Source of the DNA: Aureimonas sp. Leaf324
GTDB lineage: Bacteria > Pseudomonadota > Alphaproteobacteria > Rhizobiales > Rhizobiaceae
Assembly: GCF_001423245.1 (NCBI RefSeq)
Contig: NZ_LMOH01000030.1
Coordinates: 1 to 64,000 of the forward strand
Length of the DNA: 64,000 bases
Reading direction: 5' to 3'
Shown here: in pieces, positions 19,819-29,374 of the stretch
Position numbering within the stretch: position 1 is the stretch's first letter
Layout: the number at the start of each line of letters is the position of its first letter
The notes under the pieces: model-generated
The model's input: the letters and a program-made list of their open reading frames with translations, nothing else
What the model was told of the DNA's origin: nothing
Database searches by the model: none
Translations under genes and position numbers: made by a program

Positions 19819-20592
19819 ATGGACTACACGAGCATCAAGGTGGAACGCCGCGGCCGGGTCGGCTGGATGGTGATCGACCGCCCGAAGGCGCTGAACGCCC
19901 TGAACACGCAGGTCCTCACCGAGCTTCTCCATGCGTCCGACACGTTTGCGGCCGATGCCGAGATCGGCGCGGTGGTGCTCACCGGCTCCGAGCGGGCCTT
20001 TGCGGCGGGGGCCGACATCAAGGAGATGCAGCCCTTCGGCTTTGCGGAGGCCTACCTCTCCGACTTCGCCAGCGGCTGGGATCGCTTCGCGAGCGCCCGC
20101 AAGCCGATGATCGCGGCGGTCGCGGGCTATGCGCTCGGCGGCGGCTGCGAGGTCGCGATGATGTGCGACTTCATCATCGCGGCCGAATCGGCGAAGTTCG
20201 GCCAGCCCGAGATCACGCTCGGCGTCCTGCCCGGCATGGGCGGCACGCAGCGCATGGCACGCGCCATCGGCAAGGCGAAGACCATGGACCTCTGTCTCAC
20301 GGGCCGGATGATGGACGCCGCGGAAGCAGAGCGCTCCGGCCTCGTCGCGCGCGTCGTGCCCGACGCCGAGCTCCTCGCGGAAGCCCAGAAGGTCGCGGAG
20401 ACGATCGCCGGCTTCTCGCTGCCCGCCGCGATGATGGCCAAGGAGGCGATCACCAGAGCCTTCGACACGACGCTGACCGAGGGGCTGCGCGCCGAACGGC
20501 GCCTCTTCGCCGCCGCCTTCGCGCTGGAGGACCAGAAGGAGGGCATGGGCGCCTTCGTCGAGAAGCGGAAGCCGAACTTTCGTCATCGCTGA
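19819..20592 (+). CDS. Enoyl-CoA hydratase
   Basis: A 257-residue crotonase-fold enzyme adding water across trans-2-enoyl-CoA, normally in beta-oxidation. The oxyanion hole segments are [11 protein letters not shown] and [15 protein letters not shown]. The two catalytic glutamates fit in the ALGGGCEVA and [15 protein letters not shown] segments (rat hydratase Glu144 and Glu164 equivalents). Length is standard. GGGAGG at 19807-19812 gives a strong ribosome site. It is a single gene, separated from rpsT by a promoter. Confidence 0.95.
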   Translation: MDYTSIKVERRGRVGWMVIDRPKALNALNTQVLTELLHASDTFAADAEIGAVVLTGSERAFAAGADIKEMQPFGFAEAYLSDFASGWDRFASARKPMIAAVAGYALGGGCEVAMMCDFIIAAESAKFGQPEITLGVLPGMGGTQRMARAIGKAKTMDLCLTGRMMDAAEAERSGLVARVVPDAELLAEAQKVAETIAGFSLPAAMMAKEAITRAFDTTLTEGLRAERRLFAAAFALEDQKEGMGAFVEKRKPNFRHR

Positions 20593-20612
20593 CGCGTTGA
20601 GCCCAGCGCCCG

Positions 20613-20641
20613 TTGACGAGGCGGGCGCTTGATCCTATAAG
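20613..20641 (+). promoter_or_regulatory. rpsT promoter
   Basis: TTGACG at 20613-20618 and TATAAG at 20636-20641 are separated by exactly 17 bp, a near-consensus housekeeping promoter. It would give rpsT a leader of about 150 nt. Confidence 0.75.
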
Positions 20642-20795
20642 CGCGCCAGATTTCAGGCGGCACCACGGTGCGGCCTTTCGCGCCTTGCCGCTCGGGTTCT
20701 CGTTCGGCTTGGCGGCTTCACGCTGAAACCATTCGCGCGGAGACAGGCGGCCCGGTTGGCCGTTCGGTTCCGCGTCAAGCCGAGAGAGACTGAAC

Positions 20796-21065
20796 ATGGC
20801 CAATACGCCGTCGGCCAAGAAGGCCGCCCGCAAGATCGCCCGCCGCACCGCGATCAACCGCGACCGTCGTTCGCGCGTTCGCACCTTCCTTCGCAAGGTC
20901 GAGGAAGCGATCCTCTCCGGCGACAAGGCTGCGGCCCAGGCCGCCTTCAAGCTGGCCGAACCGGAGCTGGCGCGTGCGGCCTCCAAGGGCGTGATGCATC
21001 GCAACACGGTGTCCCGCAAGATCTCGCGCCTGTCGAGCCGCGTGAAGGCCGTCGGCGCCGCCTGA
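20796..21065 (+). CDS. rpsT: Small ribosomal subunit protein bS20
   Basis: An 89-residue basic bS20, a primary 16S rRNA binder early in 30S assembly. The family start [20 protein letters not shown] and the long helical remainder are intact. It has its own promoter and terminator. Rhodanese-dnaA follows after a 600-bp spacer. Confidence 0.97.
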   Translation: MANTPSAKKAARKIARRTAINRDRRSRVRTFLRKVEEAILSGDKAAAQAAFKLAEPELARAASKGVMHRNTVSRKISRLSSRVKAVGAA

Positions 21066-21095
21066 TCGGCTCCCGCGACATCTCCTGACGATCTC

Positions 21096-21126
21096 AAAGG
21101 CCCGGAGCGCCCGCTCCGGGCCTTTT
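21096..21126 (+). terminator. rpsT terminator
   Basis: AAAGGCCCGGAGC (21096-21108) pairs with GCTCCGGGCCTTT (21113-21125) over GCCC, ending in TTTT. Confidence 0.92.
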
Positions 21127-21742
21127 CCGATTCCGGCTCCAGCCCGGTCGATGGCCGGGAACCGACAAATCCACCTGTCACCCACTTGTCACGCAAGCGT
21201 GGCGCGATAGCCCGCAGCGGCTTTGCCCGAGTCAGCGTTTCATCAACGATTGCAAGGGCTTGGCGAAGGGTCTGCCACGGGGCCCGCGAGCCCGGCCGAC
21301 GCTCGGGCGAGTCGCATGAGTCAAGCCGGAGTCGGAAAAAGAATCCCGGCTTCAGACCTGCGACCAAATCGCGGCCGAACCGTGCCGTGAATCTCCCTGT
21401 GAATCAGGCGATTGCCGTTTGACGCCCGAAATCGGGCATGTCCGACTCGCCACAGTTCAGCCACGGTCAGGTCGCGAGCGCCGATTCAAAGCTTGCCCGA
21501 AGCTGGGCTGTTCCGTAGCTTTTGCCTCACGACAAGAGTGCCGGACGACGAAGGCTGGGGACAAGGGGCGTTTTCCAGAACTTGTAGGGGGACCCGCGAC
21601 AGACCGGGTCGTCCAGGCGCTTTCCGTTAATCGATGAGTATCACCCGGTCGCTCGTGCCTGGCATAGGCGCGGCAGGGTGAATTTCGTTCCGCGTTTCGC
21701 TGCGACCGGCTGTTTCCGGCGCGGCGTGTTGGGAGTTCGTAG
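21127..21742. other. Long non-coding spacer before the rhodanese-dnaA operon
   Basis: No gene is supported in these 616 bp. The only structure noted is a 7-bp inverted repeat, AAGCCGG at 21323-21329 with CCGGCTT at 21346-21352. The block at 21555-21590 (a TGGGGACAAG followed by TTTTCCAGAACTTGT) loosely resembles degenerate DnaA boxes, with at least two mismatches to TGTGGATAA. There is no canonical TTATCCACA cluster or AT-rich unwinding element. It probably holds the dnaA promoter and perhaps DnaA autoregulatory sites. Confidence 0.4.
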
Positions 21743-22177
21743 ATGAGCCGTTCCTACAAGGGCGACGTGTCGGCCGAGGCGTGCTGGTCGGCGCTTCAGT
21801 CCGATCCCCAGAGCTTCCTGATCGATGTCCGCACGTCGGCCGAATGGAATTTCGTGGGCTTTCCGATGGTGCCCGAAAACGGCCAGGACGCGCTGTTCGC
21901 GGAATGGCAGACCTATCCGACGATGGCCGTCGATCCGCGCTTTGCCGAGCGCGTCGGCGCCGCCGTTCGCGCCGCCGGCGGGTCGGAGGGTTCCAAGCTC
22001 TATTTCCTCTGCCGCTCGGGCGCCCGCTCCATGTCGAGCGCCGCGGCGATGACCGCGGCCGGTTTCACCGACTGCTACAACATTCTCGACGGCTTCGAAG
22101 GCCCGCCCGATGCCGACGGCCACCGCGGCCAGGTCGCGGGCTGGAAGGCGGCCGGCCTGCCCTGGAGGCAGAAATGA
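21743..22177 (+). CDS. Rhodanese-like sulfurtransferase
   Basis: A 144-residue single-domain rhodanese. The active-site loop is LCRSGARS with the catalytic cysteine, and [15 protein letters not shown] is the CH2-type motif. Such proteins carry sulfur as a persulfide or act as redox sensors; the acceptor is unknown. Its stop TGA overlaps the dnaA start (ATGA at 22174-22177), so the two are translationally coupled. Confidence 0.93.
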   Translation: MSRSYKGDVSAEACWSALQSDPQSFLIDVRTSAEWNFVGFPMVPENGQDALFAEWQTYPTMAVDPRFAERVGAAVRAAGGSEGSKLYFLCRSGARSMSSAAAMTAAGFTDCYNILDGFEGPPDADGHRGQVAGWKAAGLPWRQK

Positions 22178-23742
22178 CCGCTCTTCAGACCGGCGGCCGT
22201 TCGTCTCCCCCCGTTGCCGGCGCCCGCACCCGCGCCTTTCCCTCCACCCCCAGCCGTGCGGCTCCCGCCGCACCCGCGAACGGCGAGACTTCCATGGCAG
22301 CACCGGCACGCGACGAGACGGCGATCCTCGATCGCGTGAACGCCCGTCTCAAGGCGCAGCTCGGCCCCGACGTCTTCGCCTCCTGGTTCGCCCGCCTGAA
22401 GCTCGAGCATGTCGGCAAGGGCGTCGTCCAGCTGTCGGTCCCGACGGCGTTTCTGAAGTCGTGGATCAACGGGCATTACCGCGACCTCCTCCTGCAGATC
22501 TTCGCCGAGGAGGTGCCGGGCACGCTCAAGGTGGACGTCGCCGTCCGCTCGGCCGTGCGCGGCGCCAGCGTGCCGCCGCCGGCCGCCAATGCCGACCAGC
22601 CGACTGCGGTCCTGAGCACCATGCGCGCGGCGGGAAGCGCCGTCCCGCGCGTCGCCGCACCGGCCGAGCGCACGGCACCCGCCGAGGGCGCGCGCGCCGA
22701 GTTCGGCTCGCCGCTCGACCCGCGCTACGTCTTCTCGAGCTTCGTCGAGGGCGCGTCGAACCGCGTGGCGCTGGCCGCCGCCCGCTCGATCGCCGAGAAC
22801 GGCCCGCAGTCGGTGCGCTTCAACCCCCTGTTCCTTCACGCGTCGGTGGGACTCGGCAAGACGCACCTCCTCCAGGCGATCGCCAACGCGGCCGTCGCCC
22901 GCGAGGACAAGCCGCGGGTCGTGTACCTCACGGCCGAATACTTCATGTGGCGCTTCGCCACCGCGATCCGCGACAACCAGGCGCTCGACTTCAAGGAGAA
23001 CCTGCGCGGCATCGACATCCTGATCATCGACGATATGCAGTTCCTGCAGGGCAAGTCGATCCAGCAGGAGTTCTGCCACCTCCTCAACGCGCTGATCGAT
23101 TCGGCGCGGCAGGTGATTGTGGCGGCCGACCGCCCAGCCTTCGAGCTCGAATCGCTCGACAGCCGCGTGCGCTCGCGCCTCTCGGGGGGCGTCGCCATCG
23201 AGATGGTGTCGCCGGACTACGAGATGCGCCGCGGCATCCTCGCCTCGCGCGTGTCGGCGATGAAGGCGGGCGACCCGAGCTTCGCCATCCCCGAGACGGT
23301 GGTGGACACGATCGCGCGCCGCGTCGTCGGCTCGGGGCGCGATCTCGAGGGCGCCTTCAACCAGATCGCCTTCCGCCATGCCGTCGGCCAGCCGCTGTCG
23401 GCCGAGCATCTCGACGACCTCCTCAATCAGCTGACGCGGGCCGGCGGCGAGAAGCGGGTGCGCATCGAGGACATCCTGAAGTTCGTCTCGCGCCACTACA
23501 ACGTGTCGCGCACCGACATCCTGTCCGCCCGGCGCACGCGCACGATCGTGCGTCCGCGCCAGATCGCGATGTATCTTGCCAAGACCATGACGCCGCGCTC
23601 GCTGCCCGAGATCGGCCGTCGCTTCGGCGGGCGCGACCACACGACGGTGCTCCATGCCGTGCGCAAGATCGAGGCGGAGCGCTCCAAGGACGAGAAGCTG
23701 TCGGAGGAGCTCGACGTCATCCGCCGCATGATCGAGGAATGA
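22174..23742 (+). CDS. dnaA: Chromosomal replication initiator DnaA
   Basis: A 522-residue DnaA that binds origin boxes and opens oriC. Domain I begins near [22 protein letters not shown] variable Ala/Pro linker follows. The AAA+ domain has [11 protein letters not shown] (Walker A) and [13 protein letters not shown] (Walker B). Domain IV ends with [16 protein letters not shown], the DnaA-box-binding signature. The first 45 residues before domain I are an unusual, low-complexity extension. ATG 22174 has GGAGG at 22164-22168 and overlaps the rhodanese stop. Internal starts (for example MAAPARDE) are possible. Confidence 0.97.
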   Translation: MTALQTGGRSSPPVAGARTRAFPSTPSRAAPAAPANGETSMAAPARDETAILDRVNARLKAQLGPDVFASWFARLKLEHVGKGVVQLSVPTAFLKSWINGHYRDLLLQIFAEEVPGTLKVDVAVRSAVRGASVPPPAANADQPTAVLSTMRAAGSAVPRVAAPAERTAPAEGARAEFGSPLDPRYVFSSFVEGASNRVALAAARSIAENGPQSVRFNPLFLHASVGLGKTHLLQAIANAAVAREDKPRVVYLTAEYFMWRFATAIRDNQALDFKENLRGIDILIIDDMQFLQGKSIQQEFCHLLNALIDSARQVIVAADRPAFELESLDSRVRSRLSGGVAIEMVSPDYEMRRGILASRVSAMKAGDPSFAIPETVVDTIARRVVGSGRDLEGAFNQIAFRHAVGQPLSAEHLDDLLNQLTRAGGEKRVRIEDILKFVSRHYNVSRTDILSARRTRTIVRPRQIAMYLAKTMTPRSLPEIGRRFGGRDHTTVLHAVRKIEAERSKDEKLSEELDVIRRMIEE

Positions 23743-23762
23743 GGTCTCCCGCCTGACCCGTG

Positions 23763-23793
23763 CCGCCGGAAACGCAAGGTTTCCGGCGGTTTT
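23763..23793 (+). terminator. dnaA terminator
   Basis: CCGCCGGAAAC (23763-23773) pairs with GTTTCCGGCGG (23779-23789) over GCAAG, followed by TTTT. It separates dnaA from dnaN transcription. Confidence 0.9.
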
Positions 23794-23893
23794 CCTTTGC
23801 GCCCGCCGGCCTTTGCTCTAAAACGTCGGGACCTTTTCTGAATGGGGTTCGGCGGGCTCGTCGCCCTTTCGACCCTGCGAACGGTTGTCGTCC

Positions 23894-25012
23894 ATGCGTA
23901 TCATCATCGAGCGGTCGAACCTCCTGAAGTCGCTGAGTCACATCCAGCGCGTGGTGGAGCGGCGCAACACGATCCCGATCCTGTCCAACGTCCTCCTGAA
24001 GACCGAGGATGGGGCGATGCGCCTGAAGGCGACCGACCTCGACATCGAGATCACCGAAAGCGTGCCGGCGAGCGGCGACGTGCCGGGGGCCACCACGGTG
24101 CCCGCCCACCTCCTCTACGACATCGTCCGCAAGCTGCCCGATGGTTCCGAGGTGAAGCTCGAGACCACCGGCGACGGCGCGCAGATGACCGTCTCGGCCG
24201 GGCGCTCGACCTTCCGCCTCCAGTGCCTCCCCGAGGCCGACTTTCCCGACATCACCGCCGGCGCCTTCACCCACGCCTTCACGCTAAAGGCCGCCGATCT
24301 CGCGCGGCTCGTCGAGCGCACGCAGTTCGCGATCTCCACCGAGGAGACGCGCTACTACCTCAACGGCATCTTCCTCCACACGATCGAGACCGGCGGCGCG
24401 CTGACGCTGCGCGCGGTGGCGACCGACGGCCATCGCCTGGCGCGCGCCGAGATGCCGGCGCCCGCGGGCTCGGAAGGCATGCCCGGCATCATCGTGCCGC
24501 GCAAGACCGTGACCGAGATCCAGAAGCTGCTCGGCGAAGGCGCCGAGACCGTGTCGATCGAATTGTCGGACTCCAAGATCCGCTTCTCGCTCGGCGCCGT
24601 GGTGATGACCTCGAAGCTGATCGACGGCACCTTCCCCGACTACCAGCGCGTCATCCCGACCGGCAACGACAAGGCGCTGACGCTCGATCGCCAGAGCTTC
24701 TCGGCCGCCGTCGACCGCGTGTCCACGATCTCGTCGGAGCGCGGACGCGCGGTGAAGCTCGCGCTCTCGGGCGGCCAGCTCGTCCTCACCGTCAACTCGC
24801 CGGACGCGGGCACCGCGACCGAGGAACTGCCCGTCGGCTACGAGGCGGAGGAGATCGAGATCGGCTTCAACGCCCGCTACCTCCTCGACATCACCGCCCA
24901 ATTGTCCGGCGACAGCGCCGTGTTCATGATGGCCGATCCCGGCTCGCCGACCCTGATCCGCGACGGCGGCGACGAGGGCACGCTCTACGTCCTGATGCCG
25001 ATGCGCGTCTGA
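23894..25012 (+). CDS. dnaN: DNA polymerase III beta subunit (sliding clamp)
   Basis: A 372-residue beta clamp that tethers polymerase III to DNA. It starts MRIIIERSNLLKSLSHIQRV, with NTIPILSNVLL, the conserved TDGHRLA and the C-terminal LYVLMPMRV that forms the protein-binding pocket. Three repeated clamp folds are implied by the length. ATG 23894 was taken over an in-frame TTG at 23885. recF follows after 20 bp, so dnaN-recF-moeB is probably one operon. Confidence 0.98.
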   Translation: MRIIIERSNLLKSLSHIQRVVERRNTIPILSNVLLKTEDGAMRLKATDLDIEITESVPASGDVPGATTVPAHLLYDIVRKLPDGSEVKLETTGDGAQMTVSAGRSTFRLQCLPEADFPDITAGAFTHAFTLKAADLARLVERTQFAISTEETRYYLNGIFLHTIETGGALTLRAVATDGHRLARAEMPAPAGSEGMPGIIVPRKTVTEIQKLLGEGAETVSIELSDSKIRFSLGAVVMTSKLIDGTFPDYQRVIPTGNDKALTLDRQSFSAAVDRVSTISSERGRAVKLALSGGQLVLTVNSPDAGTATEELPVGYEAEEIEIGFNARYLLDITAQLSGDSAVFMMADPGSPTLIRDGGDEGTLYVLMPMRV

Positions 25013-25032
25013 CGCGGCGCATCGCCGCGCCG

Positions 25033-26184
25033 ATGGACCCCACCCGCGATGCCCGGATCCGCGTGACCGGGCTCGGCCTCGTGGACTTTCGCAACTACGA
25101 GACGCTGAACCTTGTCATCCGCTCGCGCTTCGTCGTGCTCCACGGCGACAACGGCTCGGGCAAGACCAACCTCCTGGAAGCCCTGTCGCTCCTGTCGCCC
25201 GGCAAGGGACTGCGCCGCGCCGCCTATGGCGAGATCGCACGCAGCACGGGCGGCGCGGCGACCGGCGGCTTTTCCGTGCGCGCGCGCCTCGCCGCGCCGG
25301 TTCCGGAGGACGAGCCGACCGACGTCCTCACCCTGGTGCGGCCCGACGAGGGCACGCCCGCACGGATCCTGCGCATCGACGGCACCACCGCGCGTTCGAG
25401 CGACGAGCTTCTCGACGTCCTGCGCGTCGTCTGGCTGACGCCGGCAATGGACGGGCTGTTCACCGGCCCCGCCACCGAGCGCCGCCGCTTCCTCGACCGC
25501 ATGGTGCTGACCGTCGATCCCGAGCACGGGCGGCGCACGCTCGACTACGAGAAGGCCATGCGCGGGCGCAACCGCCTCCTCACCGAAGACCGGCTCGACG
25601 ACCGCTGGCTCGCCGGCATCGAGCGGCAGATGGCCGAGCTCGGACTGGCGATCGCGCTGGCGCGCGCCGATCTCGTCGCCCGCCTCGCGGGCCTCCTCGA
25701 TGCCGCCTCCGCCTCGCCCTTCCCGGTGGCCGAACTCGGTCTCCAGTCCGGCTACGACGACCTTCCCCTCGAAGGCGCGGCGGTCGATCTCGAGGATCGC
25801 GTCGCGGAGCGCCTCGCACGCCGGCGGATGGTCGACCGCGCCGCCGGCCGCACGCTGGAAGGTCCCCATCGCGGCGACCTCGCCGTCACGCACCGCGCCA
25901 AGGCGATGCCGGCCGCGCTCTCCTCGACCGGCGAGCAGAAGGCGCTCCTGATCGGTCTGGTGCTCGCCCATGCGCGCCTCGTCGAGGCGGCGTCCGGCAT
26001 GGCGCCCGTCCTCCTTCTCGACGAGATCGCCGCCCATCTCGATCCCGGCCGCCGGGCCGCCCTCTTCAACATTCTCGACGAACTCGGCGTCCAGTCCTTC
26101 CTGACCGGCACCGACGCCGCGCTGTTCGAAGCGCTGGACGGGCGCGCGCAGATGCTCCTCGTCGCCAACGGAGCCGTGACATGA
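25033..26184 (+). CDS. recF: DNA replication and repair protein RecF
   Basis: A 383-residue SMC-like ATPase acting with RecO and RecR at single-strand gaps. The Walker A is HGDNGSGKTNLLEALSLL, the ABC signature region is SSTGEQKALLIGLVLAH, and the Walker B is PVLLLDEIAAHLD. FRNYETL near the N-terminus is the family landmark. Its TGA overlaps the next start (ATGA, 26181-26184). Confidence 0.96.
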   Translation: MDPTRDARIRVTGLGLVDFRNYETLNLVIRSRFVVLHGDNGSGKTNLLEALSLLSPGKGLRRAAYGEIARSTGGAATGGFSVRARLAAPVPEDEPTDVLTLVRPDEGTPARILRIDGTTARSSDELLDVLRVVWLTPAMDGLFTGPATERRRFLDRMVLTVDPEHGRRTLDYEKAMRGRNRLLTEDRLDDRWLAGIERQMAELGLAIALARADLVARLAGLLDAASASPFPVAELGLQSGYDDLPLEGAAVDLEDRVAERLARRRMVDRAAGRTLEGPHRGDLAVTHRAKAMPAALSSTGEQKALLIGLVLAHARLVEAASGMAPVLLLDEIAAHLDPGRRAALFNILDELGVQSFLTGTDAALFEALDGRAQMLLVANGAVT

Positions 26185-26963
26185 CGCTCTCTCCATCCCC
26201 TCCCCCGCTTTCCGCCGACGAGCTCGGCCGCTACGCCCGCCATATCGTTCTGCCCGAGATCGGCGGGCCGGGGCAGCAGAAGTTGAAGGCCGGGCGCGTG
26301 CTCCTCGTCGGCGCCGGCGGCATCGGCTCGCCGGCCGCGCTCTATCTTGCGGCGGCCGGCGTCGGCACGATCGGCCTCGTCGACGACGACCACGTGTCCC
26401 TGTCGAACCTCCAGCGCCAGGTGCTGTTCGAAACCGGGGACCTCGACCGGCCGAAGGTGGAAGCCGCCGCCGAGGCGCTGGGTCGGCTCAATCCGCACAT
26501 CGCGGTCGATGCCCATCCTGTCCGCCTCGATGCGGCGAACGGACCGGCCCTCGTGTCGCGCTACGACGTCGTCGTCGACGGCTCCGACAACTTCGCGACG
26601 CGCTTCCTCGTCGCCGATCTCTGCGAGGCCGCCGGCGTCCCGCTCGTCACCGTCGCGGTTCAGCGCTTCTCCGGGTCGCTGACGACGCTCGTGCCCCATC
26701 GGGCCGGTCCGGACGGGCGGCTCTCGCCCCGCTACCGCGACCTCTTCCCCGAGCCGCCGCCGGAGGGCACCGTGCCGACCTGTGCCGAGGCCGGGATCCT
26801 CGGCGTCGTCACTGGGATCATGGGCACGATGGGCGCGGCGGAGGCCATCAAGCTCGTGGCCGATGTCGGCGATCCGATGGTCGGGCGGCTGCTCCTCGTC
26901 GACATCCTGCGGATGCGTTTCGAGGAAATCCGCTACCGCCGCCCGGCCGATCCATCGCCCTGA
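26181..26963 (+). CDS. moeB: Molybdopterin-synthase adenylyltransferase-like ThiF-family protein
   Basis: A 260-residue E1-like adenylyltransferase. MoeB activates the C-terminal glycine of MoaD with ATP; ThiF does the same for ThiS. Visible signs are RYARHIVLPEIGGPGQQKL, the nucleotide loop GAGGIGSPAALYLAAAGVG, the Arg/Asn residues in NLQRQVLF, and TCAEAGILGVVTGIMGTMG with the conserved cysteine. The zinc CxxC pairs of many MoeB proteins are not seen. ThiF-like function therefore remains possible. It overlaps recF. Confidence 0.9.
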   Translation: MTLSPSPPPLSADELGRYARHIVLPEIGGPGQQKLKAGRVLLVGAGGIGSPAALYLAAAGVGTIGLVDDDHVSLSNLQRQVLFETGDLDRPKVEAAAEALGRLNPHIAVDAHPVRLDAANGPALVSRYDVVVDGSDNFATRFLVADLCEAAGVPLVTVAVQRFSGSLTTLVPHRAGPDGRLSPRYRDLFPEPPPEGTVPTCAEAGILGVVTGIMGTMGAAEAIKLVADVGDPMVGRLLLVDILRMRFEEIRYRRPADPSP

Positions 26964-27131
26964 GCCCATGCCGCTGCGGAAGTCGTCAGGGGTCCTGACG
27001 GACGATCTTCGTTAGCCTTAAGTCGAGATACTGATCACGGGCCCGTGATTCTCTCGAATTGCGACTGTATCCTTCCCCCATTGTTCACCGACGTTCTGCT
27101 TAAGTCTGCGGAACGAGATGGGGAGAAGACG

Positions 27132-28538
27132 ATGAAGCCGATCGCGGTACTGGGAGCGGGTCTCGCCGGACTGACGGCCGCGGCCGAACTCAAGCGACGC
27201 GGCCTGCCGGCGGTGGTGTTCGAGGCGGGCAAAGCGGTCGGCGGCATGGCGGCCTCCTTCAAGGATGCCGAGGGCTTCTCCTACGACTACGGCGCGCATT
27301 TCATCTCCAACCGGCTCGCCAAGGCGCTCGGCGCCGAGGACATCTGCCGCACGGTCCGTCACTACGGCGAGGCGGTGCATATCGACGGCCGCGACCGCAG
27401 CCATCCGTTCGGGCTGATGGCCGAGCCGCGATTTCTGGCAAGCGCGCTGAAGAGCCGTTTCGCGAGCCAGCCGAAGACGCCCGCTGCCAACGCCGAGGAC
27501 TGGATGCGCCGCTCCTACGGCGACGCCATGGCCGAGGAGGTGGCGATGCCGTTGGTCGAGGCGTGGTCGGGCGCCCCGGCGCGCGAGCTCTCGTCCTCGG
27601 TCGGCGAGAAGTTCGGCAACAGCATCGTCAAGTCGCTCTATCTCAGCGCCGCCGCCAAGGTGACGCGGCGCGCCGTGTGCAACGGCTACACCCGCACGAT
27701 GCCGGAGGGCGCGGGCGTCTATCACGTCTATCCCGAGGGCGGCCTCGCCCGGATGCTCGAGCCGATCCTGCGCAAGCTCGACGGCGCCGTGCGCCTCCAG
27801 TCGCCGGTCGAGCGCATCCTCGTCGACAAGGGCCGGGTCGTCGCGGTCCGCAGCGCGGGCGCCGAGATTCCCGTCTCGGCGGTCATCTCCACCGCGCCGG
27901 TCAACGTCCTGCCGCGGCTCGTCGAGGGCACCGACGCGCTGAAGCCGCTCGCGGCGTTCCGCTACCGGCCGATGATGTTCGTGAACCTCCGGTTTTCCGG
28001 TCGCGCCATCCTGCCGAACACGATGGTCTGGGTGCCGGACCGCAGCCAGCTGTCGTTCCGCCTCACCGAGGCGCCGATCTCGATGCCGTGGCTGGCGCCC
28101 GAGGGCAAGACGCTGATCACCTTCGACATCGGCTGCGAGGTCGGCGACGCACGGTGGACGATGAGCGACGAGGACCTTGCCCGCACCTGCCTCGACCAGA
28201 TCTGCGCGCTCTACGGCGAGGAGCTTCGCGGGCGGTATCTCGGCGCCGGCGGCACGATCCGCACCCCGATCTCCTACCCCGTCTATCTCGGCGCCTACGA
28301 GACCGAGCGCCGCCTCTTCTCCATGTCGACCGGCGTCGACGGCCTCTACAGCGTGGGACGCAACGGCGAATTCGCCCACATCCTGATGGAGGACGTGTTC
28401 TGGCGCACGATCCGGCGGATGGAGGACGTCGCCCGCTACGTGGCGGCCCCGTCCGAAGGCAGCCAGCCTGCCGTATCCCTGGAGGAGCGTCTCGCGGGGC
28501 TCGGTCTCTCGGCTCCCGGACTGTCGCAGCCGGCCTGA
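27132..28538 (+). CDS. FAD-dependent amine oxidase / protoporphyrinogen oxidase-like protein
   Basis: A 468-residue flavoprotein. The Rossmann start AVLGAGLAGLTAAAELKRRG and VVFEAGKAVGGMAAS form the FAD dinucleotide site. A C-terminal SVGRNGEFAHILMED is consistent with FAD closing. The middle domain is of the NAD(P)-binding amine-oxidase type seen in HemY-like and desaturase-like enzymes. The substrate cannot be deduced; sugar-mutase-like or carotenoid-type roles are equally open. The start ATG 27132 has GGGGAGAA upstream. Confidence 0.85.
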   Translation: MKPIAVLGAGLAGLTAAAELKRRGLPAVVFEAGKAVGGMAASFKDAEGFSYDYGAHFISNRLAKALGAEDICRTVRHYGEAVHIDGRDRSHPFGLMAEPRFLASALKSRFASQPKTPAANAEDWMRRSYGDAMAEEVAMPLVEAWSGAPARELSSSVGEKFGNSIVKSLYLSAAAKVTRRAVCNGYTRTMPEGAGVYHVYPEGGLARMLEPILRKLDGAVRLQSPVERILVDKGRVVAVRSAGAEIPVSAVISTAPVNVLPRLVEGTDALKPLAAFRYRPMMFVNLRFSGRAILPNTMVWVPDRSQLSFRLTEAPISMPWLAPEGKTLITFDIGCEVGDARWTMSDEDLARTCLDQICALYGEELRGRYLGAGGTIRTPISYPVYLGAYETERRLFSMSTGVDGLYSVGRNGEFAHILMEDVFWRTIRRMEDVARYVAAPSEGSQPAVSLEERLAGLGLSAPGLSQPA

Positions 28539-28700
28539 GACGCGCGCTCCGATCAGCTTCAGGCAAGGGGTTGTTAACCCCGATGCGCGATCATGGCGGA
28601 GCGTCGGGCATACGGGTTATCTTTTGAAAAGATCCTTGTGCGCCCGGCCACCCGGCTCCGCCGGGCCAAAGCCGTCCCGCATGTCCGGAGCCCTCCCCCC

Positions 28701-29282
28701 GTGTCCCGCTCGTCCCTTCTCGCCTCGATCGCCCTTGCCCTTCTCGCCGCCCTGCCGTCGGTCGGCGCGGTACAGGCCCAGTCGCCGGCCGCCGCCGCGA
28801 CGCCGCCGGTCGCAGCCGCCGCCGAGGAAGGCGAGGATGCCGAGATGCAGCGCAAGCTGCCGCTGCCGCGCTTCGTGTCCTTGAAGTCCGCCCGCGTGAA
28901 CCTTCGCGTCGGCCCCGGCAAGGACTATGCGGTGTCCTGGCTCTACCTGAAGCCCGGCCTGCCGGTGGAGGTGATCCAGGAATACGACCTCTGGCGCCGC
29001 ATCCGCGACAGCGAAGGCACCGAGGGCTGGGTCTACCATTCGCTCCTGTCGGGCGAGCGCACGGCGCTGGCGGCTCCCTGGCTGAAGGGCAAGACGCAGG
29101 CGACCATCACCATGCACCGGTCCGCCGCGACCGACGGACCGATCGTCGCCGAGATGGAGCCCGGCGTTCTGACCAAGGTGCGCGAGTGCTCCTTCGGCTG
29201 GTGCGAGGTCGAAGCCTCCGGCCGCCGCGGCTTCGTCACGCAGAAGGAAATCTGGGGTGTCTACCCCGACGAACGATTCTGA
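28701..29282 (+). CDS. Exported SH3-domain protein
   Basis: A 193-residue predicted secreted protein. The hydrophobic segment LLASIALALLAALPSVGA with a following AQ-type cleavage site is a signal peptide. Two bacterial SH3 repeats follow: SLKSARVNLRVGPGKDYAV through EGWVYHSLL, and a second at ATITMHRSAATDG through GRRGFVTQKEIWG. SH3b domains bind cell-wall or peptide ligands. GTG 28701 was chosen because it gives a normal signal peptide. The longer frame starting at 28593 adds 36 basic residues. Confidence 0.8.
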   Translation: MSRSSLLASIALALLAALPSVGAVQAQSPAAAATPPVAAAAEEGEDAEMQRKLPLPRFVSLKSARVNLRVGPGKDYAVSWLYLKPGLPVEVIQEYDLWRRIRDSEGTEGWVYHSLLSGERTALAAPWLKGKTQATITMHRSAATDGPIVAEMEPGVLTKVRECSFGWCEVEASGRRGFVTQKEIWGVYPDERF

Positions 29283-29311
29283 GGCGCCTCGTCCCCCCGC
29301 CTCGAAACGAG

Positions 29312-29346
29312 GAAGGCCGGCCATCCCACCAGGATCGCCGGCCTTC
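29312..29346. terminator. Shared terminator between the SH3 gene and irr
   Basis: GAAGGCCGGC (29312-29321) pairs with GCCGGCCTTC (29337-29346) over a 15-nt loop and is followed by TTCGTTT. The two genes converge here. Confidence 0.75.
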
Positions 29347-29374
29347 TTCGTTTAGAACCAAGGGCGCGCGAGCG

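Noticed and set aside
21555-21590. oriC at dnaA
   Set aside because: Box-like sequences have two or more mismatches, there is no AT-rich unwinding stretch, and Hyphomicrobiales origins usually lie elsewhere.
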